DNA of 12,595 bases, from the NCBI GenBank assembly GCA_937902445.1, contig CALELJ010000290.1:1-12595 (forward strand), read 5' to 3'. Positions 6,537 to 12,595 of this stretch are shown piece by piece (position 1 is the stretch's first letter; every line of letters begins with the position of its first letter). The notes below the pieces were generated by a model. The model ran no database searches. It saw only the letters and a program-made list of their open reading frames with translations, and was not told the origin of the DNA. Both the position numbers and the translations under genes were made by a program. The stretch is from an uncultured Treponema sp. (GTDB lineage Bacteria; Spirochaetota; Spirochaetia; Treponematales; Treponemataceae).

Positions 6537-8664
6537 TTATCTCTCCAATGGATTCAACCTGAATATTTGAACCGGCATTTACGACTTCTGGAATTGAAAG
6601 AACTATGAGGCCTGGCATTTCCCTTTCCGTTGCGTATTTTACAAGACGCCTTACTTCAGCAGGACAGAGAATTACAGGCGGAACATTTGCATACATCTGA
6701 TGGGCCTGGGCTACGGCACTGCTTACGGCGGTAATGAAATTTCTTCCATCGACAGGATCAAAGGCAACCATAGGTCCGATTCCCATCTGAACCGTTGAGT
6801 GGTCAAGGATGTTCTGACACAAAGACTGTGAAAGGTTCAGAACGTGGAGAACCTTGTTTTCATCGACAAACTGCTGGCAGATCTGGGCACCAAGAGCTTC
6901 TCTGACTTTTTCCGTAAGTTCCCAAGGATTTCTCGTAATCTTGCCGTAATCTCCCAATGTCTCGAGAATGGTAACCATGTTTCTGATGCTGACGCGCTCT
7001 TCAAGGAGATTTCTGAGGACAGCCTCGATTTCTCCATATGTGAACCTGTCTGATCCGGTGGTAACTTCATCGACGACAACGTTGTTCTGCTTCTTGATTT
7101 CTTCAAGAATTGCACTGACGCTCTGACGGCTGAGAATTTTCGCAGCATTGCCACGAATAAGTTCAGTAAGATGTGTGGCAATAATTGTAGGAGCATCGAT
7201 TATGGCATAACCGGCCTTTTCAGCCTCAAGTCGCTTTGTTTCAGGAAGCCAGATGGCATCCATTCCAAAGGCAGGATCCTTTGTTTTCTCACCCACCATT
7301 TCCCGGTCTTTGGAAACTCCGCCAGTATTGAGGCACATGAAATGCCCCATCTTGAGCCTTCCCTTTCCAACTTCTATACCGCGGATCTTGAAGGAATATT
7401 CTTCCGGCTGCAAGGCCATCTGGTCCATGATATGGATCGGAGGGATGACAAGACCAAGATCAAGGGCTGGCTCACGGCGGAGTCTCTTGACGCGGGACAT
7501 AAGTTCAGCCCCCTTCTCGTTGTCAACAAGAGGAATGAGGGCGTATCCGATTTCAAGAGAAAGATCATCAAGCTTAACGACAGGAGAAATTTCATCGCTG
7601 CCACCTTCAGATTTTTGAGGTGCATTTTTGGCTGCCTCTTCCTGAAGAACTTTCTGCTCCTCTTCCTTTTCTCTGGTCTTTGTAAACCTGTAGCCGATGA
7701 AGATGAAAAGAAGTCCGATCGGGATGAGTACAGCGGAAGAACCATTATGGAAAGCAAGACCAAGAACGACAAAGGCAGCACCAACAATGATGTAGATGGT
7801 TCCGCTTGTAGTAAACTGCTTCTTGAACTGATCCGTAAGAAGATCATCATCATTGCTTCCGGTAATAAGCATACCTGTTGCAAATGAAAGGAGAAGAGCC
7901 GGAACCTGAGACATGAGTCCGTCACCGATGGTAAGACGGGTATATGAGTTGAAGGCATCCCCAAGACCTGCACCGGCCAGGGAACCTGTTATGACGCCAC
8001 CGATAAGATTCACTACCGTGACGAAGATACCGAATTTTACGTTTCCGCTGACGAATTTAGAAGAACCGTCCATAGCGGAATAAAAATCAATTTCCTGACG
8101 AAGCTGCTTGATCTTGAACTCAGCTTCCTCTTCCGTAATGGCACCGCTGTTCATCTGGTTCTGGATGACAAACATCTTGTTGTTCATGCTGTCCAAGGTG
8201 AATCTGGCAGTAACTTCAGAAACACGGTCAGCACCCTTCGTAATAACGATGACCTGGAGTACAGTAATGATGATGAAAATGATGAAGCCGACGACAAGAT
8301 TGTTACCGGCAACAATATCAGCAAAAGCCTGAACCATCTCGCTCTGGTCAGAAAGATGGGCAACACCGGACCTTACCGGATGGACAAGAATGTTTCTTGT
8401 AGAAGAAATGTTTATGGCGGCTCCAAAAAGAGTGCTTATAAGAACAAGTCTAGGAAACGACGTGAAATCCGCAGACCTTTTCAAGTATACGACTGTCAGA
8501 AGAACAATGAATGAAAGGGCAAGATTAAGAACCATTGCAATATCAATGGCAGTCTTTCCCAGTGGAATGAATATGAACAGTGCTATAACAATGAGCATCA
8601 CGGCAACAAAGTTACCTGATACGACCTTAACAAATGCACTTCCTGAGTTTCGCTTTTCCGGCAT
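6529..8664 (-). CDS. flhA: Flagellar export gate protein FlhA
   Basis: This 711-residue inner-membrane protein forms the nonameric ring of the type III export gate and docks chaperone-substrate complexes. Hydrophobic segments lie at about 19-36, 38-60, 73-93, 120-142, 210-232, 250-268, 288-304 and 308-326, the usual eight. The family-specific loop is recognisable (KGADRVSEVTARFTLDSM, then DFYSAMDGSSKF at 193-204, keeping the key Asp199). The normally invariant MPGKQM stretch reads MNNKMF at 160-165. A charged linker (about 328-360) leads to the cytoplasmic domain (about 361-711), which contains QMALQPEEYSFKIRG and KGRLKMGHFM. The gene lies 168 bases after flhB, has its own promoter at 8723-8751, and carries a G-rich pre-start element at 8678-8670. 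It overlaps flhF by eight bases. Confidence 0.97.
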   Translation of the reverse strand: MPEKRNSGSAFVKVVSGNFVAVMLIVIALFIFIPLGKTAIDIAMVLNLALSFIVLLTVVYLKRSADFTSFPRLVLISTLFGAAINISSTRNILVHPVRSGVAHLSDQSEMVQAFADIVAGNNLVVGFIIFIIITVLQVIVITKGADRVSEVTARFTLDSMNNKMFVIQNQMNSGAITEEEAEFKIKQLRQEIDFYSAMDGSSKFVSGNVKFGIFVTVVNLIGGVITGSLAGAGLGDAFNSYTRLTIGDGLMSQVPALLLSFATGMLITGSNDDDLLTDQFKKQFTTSGTIYIIVGAAFVVLGLAFHNGSSAVLIPIGLLFIFIGYRFTKTREKEEEQKVLQEEAAKNAPQKSEGGSDEISPVVKLDDLSLEIGYALIPLVDNEKGAELMSRVKRLRREPALDLGLVIPPIHIMDQMALQPEEYSFKIRGIEVGKGRLKMGHFMCLNTGGVSKDREMVGEKTKDPAFGMDAIWLPETKRLEAEKAGYAIIDAPTIIATHLTELIRGNAAKILSRQSVSAILEEIKKQNNVVVDEVTTGSDRFTYGEIEAVLRNLLEERVSIRNMVTILETLGDYGKITRNPWELTEKVREALGAQICQQFVDENKVLHVLNLSQSLCQNILDHSTVQMGIGPMVAFDPVDGRNFITAVSSAVAQAHQMYANVPPVILCPAEVRRLVKYATEREMPGLIVLSIPEVVNAGSNIQVESIGEINV

Positions 8665-8669
8665 TGAGT

Positions 8670-8678
8670 CCCCACCCT
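8670..8678 (-). promoter_or_regulatory. G-rich pre-start element of flhA (AGGGTGGGG)
   Basis: AGGGTGGGG lies five bases before the flhA ATG, in place of a standard AGGAGG. The same nine bases precede fliO (12589-12581), and a one-base variant precedes fliA (3287-3279). It probably serves as the ribosome binding site; any further role is speculative. Confidence 0.5.
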
Positions 8679-8722
8679 TAACTTAAAAGCTTGTCTGAAC
8701 AGCAAGAGAATATAGTCTTAGA

Positions 8723-8751
8723 ATTATACAACAGTTTCTGAAATTTGGAAA
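8723..8751 (-). promoter_or_regulatory. Sigma-70-type promoter for flhA-flhF-flhG
   Basis: On the minus strand, a perfect TATAAT -10 box (8728-8723) is preceded after 17 bases by TTTCCA (8751-8746, four of six matches to the -35 consensus). Directly upstream, 8754-8781 is almost pure A/T with an A7 and a T5 tract, like an UP element that would help a weak -35. Transcription would start near 8716, giving a leader of about 50 bases. The promoter sits in the only long gap of the export-gene run, and no terminator separates it from flhB, so readthrough is also expected. Confidence 0.65.
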
Positions 8752-8832
8752 CGCTATATATGGAAAAATTAATATTTTTTTAGTGGCAATGGCTGCCGAC
8801 CGTTCATTTGAGATATTCGGGAAAGTGTCAAA

Positions 8833-9930
8833 CTAACGTTCGTTTTGTTTCTCCATATATCCGATATGTGCGTAGATATCAGCGACGACACGCAGGTACT
8901 GTGCCGGAATAATGTCACCCACATCATAGTGGGAATAGAGGTCACGCGCCAAAGGTCGGTTTTCAACAATCGGAACATCATTTTCCCGGGCAATATCCTT
9001 GATTCTCTGGGCCGTATTGTCAGTACCCTTTGCGTTAATCATAGGAGCATCGGTTGCGGCACTGTCCCATTTAAGGGCAACTGCAAAGTGAGTCGGGTTT
9101 GTGATGACAACATCAGATTCCCTTACAGCTTTAGGCATGTTTGCCTTGAGCATTTCCTTCTGGGCCTGCTCCAGCCTTCCCTTCACTTCAGGATCTCCTT
9201 CCTGTTCCTTGAATTCTTCCTTGATTTCCTGCTTTGACATCTTCATCTGCTGCTTGAATTCACGGCGCTGCATCACATAGTCAAAGACACCGATGACCAC
9301 AAGAATCACGGAAGCAGTTATCATAAGTTTGGCGACCATTCTGGCAACAACCGTCATGGCCATGTATATTCCGCCTGTATGAAGAAAATCAAGGGTAGTA
9401 TCCAGGTCCGACTTTATGAAGAAATAAGCTACGGAACCAATGATCACCAGCTTGAGTATGGACTTGACGATATTAAAAAGACCAAGCATGGAAAAAAAGT
9501 TTTTCTTGAAATACTCACCAAACTTCGGGAGTATTTTTGAAAAATTGAATTTGATCGGTTTTGTCGTAAAAAAATATCCCTTGTTCTGGATGAGGTTCAC
9601 GACGATGGCGGCAATCACACCGATCGCACCAAGCACCATGGTTATGGGAACCAAAGTGGAAACAAAGAGATAGAAGAACTTATAGTCCCTGACATTTCTG
9701 GAAGCGGCATTGTTGAAGTAAAAGGTCATCATGACAATGATCTTGTTGAAAATCCATGGTCCCATAAGAACCAGCGCAAGGGTAACAAAGAGAAGAACAA
9801 TGGAACCATTGAGATCCTGGCTTTTTGCGACACGACCTTCCTCACGGGCCTTACGGAGTTTTGACTCTGTAGCTTCCTCTGTCTTGCCCTCGTCTTCCGG
9901 ACCAAACCACTGGAGATCTATCTGACTCAT
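8833..9930 (-). CDS. flhB: Flagellar export specificity-switch protein FlhB
   Basis: This 365-residue inner-membrane protein gates type III export and switches specificity from rod/hook to filament substrates. The N-terminus has the family signature KTEEATESKLRKAREEGRVA (residues 16-35) followed by SQDL. Four hydrophobic regions lie at about 43-72, 86-115, 150-173 and 188-218. A charged linker at about 225-262 leads to the cytoplasmic domain. The self-cleavage motif NPTH is at 278-281, with cleavage expected between Asn and Pro, and THFAVAL follows as usual. The domain ends normally, without the long tail of some relatives. The ATG at 9930 is preferred over the in-frame GTG at 9933, because GGAGG at 9941-9937 is six bases from the ATG but only three from the GTG. 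The ATG overlaps the fliR stop by one base. Confidence 0.96.
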   Translation of the reverse strand: MSQIDLQWFGPEDEGKTEEATESKLRKAREEGRVAKSQDLNGSIVLLFVTLALVLMGPWIFNKIIVMMTFYFNNAASRNVRDYKFFYLFVSTLVPITMVLGAIGVIAAIVVNLIQNKGYFFTTKPIKFNFSKILPKFGEYFKKNFFSMLGLFNIVKSILKLVIIGSVAYFFIKSDLDTTLDFLHTGGIYMAMTVVARMVAKLMITASVILVVIGVFDYVMQRREFKQQMKMSKQEIKEEFKEQEGDPEVKGRLEQAQKEMLKANMPKAVRESDVVITNPTHFAVALKWDSAATDAPMINAKGTDNTAQRIKDIARENDVPIVENRPLARDLYSHYDVGDIIPAQYLRVVADIYAHIGYMEKQNER

Positions 9931-10751
9931 CACAGACCTCCGCCGGAAATTCTTGTCATCATGCTCTGGATTTCCTTGAAGCCTGCGTAGATGCTTTCAT
10001 TGAAAAACTGTCCGAAATGCGGAAGAAGAACGGTTATCAGGAAAAAAGATACAAGCATGAGAATCGGAAAGCCTTCAGAAAGAAGGTTCATCTGAGGTGC
10101 AGCCTTGGTGAATATTCCCATGGTGACATTTATAAGGAAAAGTGATCCCATAATCGGAAGAGCGATGATCATGGCATCCTTAAAAAGCATTGAAAGCGAG
10201 GTCATCATGAATCTGGCAAAGAAGTCGGAATTATTGATGATGGCAAATGCATTCATGCTTTTGAAACTTGCAGTCAGACCATCACAAAAGAGGGTCTGGA
10301 ACCAATGGTTCTGCAGGAAAACTATCATAGCAAGAAAATTGAAAAACTGACCCATAAGAGGATTTTCGACCTGGCTAAGGGAATCATAGACTTCACTTGC
10401 ACTCAATCCCATCTGAAAGGCAAAGAACTGACCTGCGGTTGAAAAGGCCGCAAAGATTATCTGTATGTAGAAACCAAGGATTATGCCTATCATCCCCTCG
10501 CCTACAAGAAGAAAAATATACTCCAGGTTGAAACTGCCCTGTGGAGAAATGTAGGACCTGTAGTCTGCGTATGTTCCCTCAGAAAGAGAAAGGACAGGAA
10601 AAATGAAATATGCCATATACAGAGCAAGGGCAATTTTTGCCATGCGGGGAACTGTCCGCGACGAAAGAAGAGGAAGAGACATCATGACAGTAAAGCACCT
10701 GAAGACAACAAGAAGAAAAACAGGTGCATTTGAAACTATACGTTCAAGCAT
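9930..10751 (-). CDS. fliR: Flagellar export core protein FliR
   Basis: This 273-residue, mostly hydrophobic protein is part of the FliP5-FliQ4-FliR1 export channel core. Hydrophobic segments lie at about 9-29, 37-55, 76-104, 134-152, 184-212 and 228-246. Family features include RTVPRMAKIALAL (32-44), GEGMIGIILGFYIQIIF (84-100), TAGQFFAFQMGLS (105-117) and KAAPQMNLLSEGFPI (216-230). The last matches the conserved APQMN...GFP loop. The usual length is about 250-270 residues, so it is complete. It starts 22 bases after fliQ with only a weak GGAAAG before the ATG, and its TGA stop overlaps the flhB ATG by one base (TGATG), which favours coupled translation. Confidence 0.96.
   Translation of the reverse strand: MLERIVSNAPVFLLVVFRCFTVMMSLPLLSSRTVPRMAKIALALYMAYFIFPVLSLSEGTYADYRSYISPQGSFNLEYIFLLVGEGMIGIILGFYIQIIFAAFSTAGQFFAFQMGLSASEVYDSLSQVENPLMGQFFNFLAMIVFLQNHWFQTLFCDGLTASFKSMNAFAIINNSDFFARFMMTSLSMLFKDAMIIALPIMGSLFLINVTMGIFTKAAPQMNLLSEGFPILMLVSFFLITVLLPHFGQFFNESIYAGFKEIQSMMTRISGGGL
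9937..9941 (-). promoter_or_regulatory. Ribosome binding site that decides the flhB start
   Basis: GGAGG at 9941-9937 lies inside the last codons of fliR. It is six bases from the ATG at 9930 but three from the GTG at 9933, so the ATG is the likelier start. Its position makes flhB translation dependent on, or coupled to, the end of fliR. Confidence 0.7.
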
Positions 10752-10773
10752 CGCGTTTCACTTTCCAGGAACC

Positions 10774-11043
10774 TTACTTTGCAAAGGCCGGAATCAGTTC
10801 AAGAATTTTCATGAAATAAGTCGCAGTAGAACTGAACATCCAGCCGCCAAGAAGTGCGATGACAACAAGAATTGTCAAAAACTTCGGAAGGAACGTAAGT
10901 GTCTGTTCCTGGATGGATGTAGTTGCCTGAAGGATGGCTATGACAAGACCAACTATCAAGGCTGAACCTAAAACAGGAGCGCACATTTTGAAAACCTGCC
11001 AGATGCCACCCTGGACCAATGTCTGTATGTCAAGAATATTCAT
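10774..11043 (-). CDS. fliQ: Flagellar export core protein FliQ
   Basis: This 89-residue membrane protein is the small helical-hairpin subunit of the FliPQR export channel. Two hydrophobic segments lie at about 16-38 and 52-74. They are separated by the conserved loop ILQATTSIQEQTLTFLPK (37-54), which is diagnostic for FliQ. The length is exactly typical. The ATG (11043-11041) has GAGGG seven bases upstream. The gene lies nine bases after fliP and 22 before fliR, the standard P-Q-R order in which the three subunits assemble together. Confidence 0.96.
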   Translation of the reverse strand: MNILDIQTLVQGGIWQVFKMCAPVLGSALIVGLVIAILQATTSIQEQTLTFLPKFLTILVVIALLGGWMFSSTATYFMKILELIPAFAK

Positions 11044-11052
11044 AGTTTACCC

Positions 11053-11916
11053 TCACTTTATTACGCTTAGGAAAAGCTGCTGTGTAAGAAGATTCCAGCC
11101 GTCAACAAGAACAAAAAGCATAAGCTTGAAAGGCATTGAAATCTGAACAGGAGGAAGCATCATCATACCCATACTCATGAGGATACTTGATACGACCATG
11201 TCTATTACGATGAACGGAATGTATAGAAGAACACCAATCTTGAAAGCTACCGTAAGTTCATGAAGGATATATGCAGGAACAAGTACGAAAGTTGGAATTT
11301 CTGAAAGGTCCCTTGGTCTGTTGTCCACACCAGGATTGTCCCTGTCGGCAACCATTTTGTTGTAGATCTTGAGAAATGTCCTCAGTGAAGAAGTATCACC
11401 GTTCATCTGCTTTGCCATAAAAAGCCTTATTGGAGCTTCAGCCTTGGAATAGGCCTCCTGAATTGTTATTTCATTGTCAGACAGAGGCTTGAAAGCATCG
11501 TCATAGACTGTACGGAACGTAGGCCACATGCAGAACAAAGTCATGAAAATTGCAATTCCATTAAGCACGGCTGTAGGAGGAACCTGCTGAAGTGACAGGG
11601 CACGTTTGATGAAGTCAAGTACAATTGAAAAACGAAGGAAGCATGTCATCAATATGAAAATGCTTGGAGCAAGTGTAAGCAGCGTAAGCATGAGCAGAAG
11701 CTGAACACTGAATGCAACCTGGTTTCCTGTTCTTGGAGAAGTTGCGCTGAAAGAAATGTTTGGAAAATCAACACCTGTGATGTTTCTTGTCATTTCAGTA
11801 TTACCCTGGACACTGCGGTTGTAGTCTACGGAACCATTGGCCTGGGAAGACAGAGGGAAAACGCATGAAAGACAGATTAGAGATGCCACTACAGCACGGA
11901 GGATTCTTTTTCTCAT
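11053..11916 (-). CDS. fliP: Flagellar export core protein FliP
   Basis: This 287-residue protein is the main subunit of the FliPQR export channel. A cleavable signal peptide is visible (MRKRILRAVVASLICLSCVF, with probable cleavage after about residue 26), as is usual for FliP. Membrane segments lie at about 68-100, 116-133, 208-245 and 262-280. Family landmarks are the TCFLRFSIVLDFIKRAL helix, the QQVPP loop (110-114; commonly QQTPP or QQSPP), VLVPAYILHELTVAFKIG (211-228), and LMSMGMMMLPPVQISMPFKL (246-265), which carries the Met-rich gasket of the channel. The extra periplasmic stretch before the first segment is longer than in enterics. The start overlaps the fliO stop as ATGA, with GGAG eight bases upstream, so the two are translationally coupled. 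Confidence 0.97.
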   Translation of the reverse strand: MRKRILRAVVASLICLSCVFPLSSQANGSVDYNRSVQGNTEMTRNITGVDFPNISFSATSPRTGNQVAFSVQLLLMLTLLTLAPSIFILMTCFLRFSIVLDFIKRALSLQQVPPTAVLNGIAIFMTLFCMWPTFRTVYDDAFKPLSDNEITIQEAYSKAEAPIRLFMAKQMNGDTSSLRTFLKIYNKMVADRDNPGVDNRPRDLSEIPTFVLVPAYILHELTVAFKIGVLLYIPFIVIDMVVSSILMSMGMMMLPPVQISMPFKLMLFVLVDGWNLLTQQLFLSVIK

Positions 11917-12578
11917 TGTTCATCTCCAGTATTGATTTTTCTGTTTTTCAACGCATCTATCAGACTGCTTGTCGTCGAATCAAAAATTCCCTCAGACTTT
12001 CCGCTTTTCTTTGCGGAATTCTGTTCCGGCTTTTTCTGCGAAGGCATGAACATTTCAAGAACTTCTGCAAAAGACTTGGCCTTGAACTGATTGGTCGTCT
12101 TGTCTGAATGGAGATTCATTGCATTTATCAGTTCCTTGTCATCGATTTCAGCAATAAGGTTGACGGAACTATCTGAGACACCAACAAGATATGCCCTGTC
12201 TATCAAGGTCACAACCTGGATGCTTTTTCCCGGACTCAATGTAATGCCGGAAACTCTTCTCAGGAACGGATCATTTTCCGCAGCCGGACTTATGCTCTTC
12301 TTGAAAAGCCTGAAAACAAAGTAGATGGCGGCAATAACTATGGCAAGGACAATGATCATCCTAACAAATGCCCAGAATCCGCTTACAGGCTTCTGTTCAC
12401 CTGCAACATTCTCAATGTCCTGGAATGTGAAATTTGATTCTTCTATCTGTGACTGAGTTAAATTCTGATTTTGACTTTGGTTTTGATTTACGGAAGAATC
12501 CGAAGACTGCGCAAAAATCATTCCTGCGCAAACAACAAAAAGGGCCAGTACAGCCCGTAACTTTTTTGAGTAATTCAT
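11913..12578 (-). CDS. fliO: Flagellar biosynthesis protein FliO (FliZ of spirochaetes)
   Basis: This 221-residue FliO-type protein, called FliZ in older spirochaete literature, helps the FliP ring assemble. A signal peptide is likely at 1-23 (MNYSKKLRAVLALFVVCAGM, ending IFAQ). It is followed by a low-complexity Gln/Asn/Ser stretch at 25-45 in the predicted periplasm. One membrane helix at about 68-91 (FWAFVRMIIVLAIVIAAIYF) leads to basic RLFKK and the FliO cytoplasmic domain with SPGKSIQVVTLIDRAYLVGV (115-134), the most conserved part of the family. The tail (about 180-221) is charged and probably flexible. Enteric FliO is shorter. It sits directly before fliP, overlapping it by four bases. 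The G-rich AGGGTGGGG stands two bases before the ATG. Confidence 0.93.
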   Translation of the reverse strand: MNYSKKLRAVLALFVVCAGMIFAQSSDSSVNQNQSQNQNLTQSQIEESNFTFQDIENVAGEQKPVSGFWAFVRMIIVLAIVIAAIYFVFRLFKKSISPAAENDPFLRRVSGITLSPGKSIQVVTLIDRAYLVGVSDSSVNLIAEIDDKELINAMNLHSDKTTNQFKAKSFAEVLEMFMPSQKKPEQNSAKKSGKSEGIFDSTTSSLIDALKNRKINTGDEQ

Positions 12579-12580
12579 TT

Positions 12581-12589
12581 CCCCACCCT
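12581..12589 (-). promoter_or_regulatory. G-rich pre-start element of fliO (AGGGTGGGG)
   Basis: AGGGTGGGG ends two bases before the fliO ATG. The same nine bases precede flhA. The AGGGTG part, five bases from the start, could serve as the ribosome site. Because this lies at the window edge, it could instead be the last codons of an upstream gene, where fliN would be expected. Confidence 0.4.
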
Positions 12590-12595
12590 GAATGG

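Noticed and set aside
7171..7887. 238-codon open frame on the plus strand opposite flhA
   Set aside because: It is an antisense shadow of flhA with no family features or sensible composition, while flhA reads through intact.
8785..8797. GGCA/TGCC hairpin after flhB as a terminator
   Set aside because: The stem is only four base pairs and is followed on the minus strand by A residues rather than Ts. It does not meet terminator criteria.
8826..8831. Perfect TTGACA on the minus strand just after the flhB stop as a -35 box
   Set aside because: The bases 16-18 positions downstream (around AATGAA) are a poor -10 match. The TATAAT at 8728-8723 is the better promoter.
9931..9933. GTG at 9933-9931 as the flhB start
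   Set aside because: It is only three bases from GGAGG. The ATG one codon later has six-base spacing and a TGATG overlap with fliR.
12575..12595. Possible end of an upstream gene (reading PFRVGK then TGA) overlapping the fliO ATG as ATGA
   Set aside because: Only six codons are visible. An open frame that short is expected by chance, and the residues do not clearly match the expected FliN end.

Overview
The window is a run of flagellar genes, all read from the minus strand, from a spirochaete that is most likely a Treponema. The gene order, from the high-coordinate end downward, is fliO(fliZ)-fliP-fliQ-fliR-flhB-flhA-flhF-flhG, then an unnamed membrane-anchored protein, the motility sigma factor fliA (whiG type), a large FapA/DUF342 protein with a Jag-like N-terminus, a 116-residue unknown, and the start of a membrane/coiled-coil protein cut by the left edge. 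From memory, this is the order of the T. pallidum flagellar locus. Base composition is moderate (mid-40s % GC by eye). I see no transfer junctions, mobile elements, RNA genes or CRISPR.

Layout. 12578-9930 holds fliO, fliP, fliQ, fliR and then flhB, tightly packed: fliO/fliP overlap by four bases, fliR/flhB by one, and the other gaps are 9-22 bases. These encode the core of the flagellar type III export gate. A 168-base gap (8665-8832) follows flhB and carries a good sigma-70-type promoter, so flhA-flhF-flhG can be transcribed separately. FlhA is the large export-gate protein; FlhF (SRP-type GTPase) and FlhG (MinD-type ATPase) set flagellar position and number. This unit ends at a rho-independent terminator at 4130-4166. 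Its U-tract lies one base upstream of the -35 box of a second sigma-70-type promoter (4100-4128), which drives the last unit: unknown membrane protein, fliA, fapA, unknown, unknown. The motility sigma factor therefore appears to be made from a housekeeping promoter, separate from the export genes.

How the genes fit together. FliO/P/Q/R/FlhB/FlhA build the export apparatus that secretes rod, hook and filament subunits. FlhF/FlhG place it near the cell pole, and FliA would switch on late genes. FapA-like proteins are linked to flagellar assembly in other bacteria. The three unnamed proteins around fliA-fapA are the least understood part of the window.

The exported core is ordinary for the group. 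The points worth a second look are the compact terminator/promoter junction, the unnamed proteins linked to fliA-fapA, a shared G-rich element just before several start codons, and divergent motifs in FlhA and FlhF. I found no clearly new biological system.
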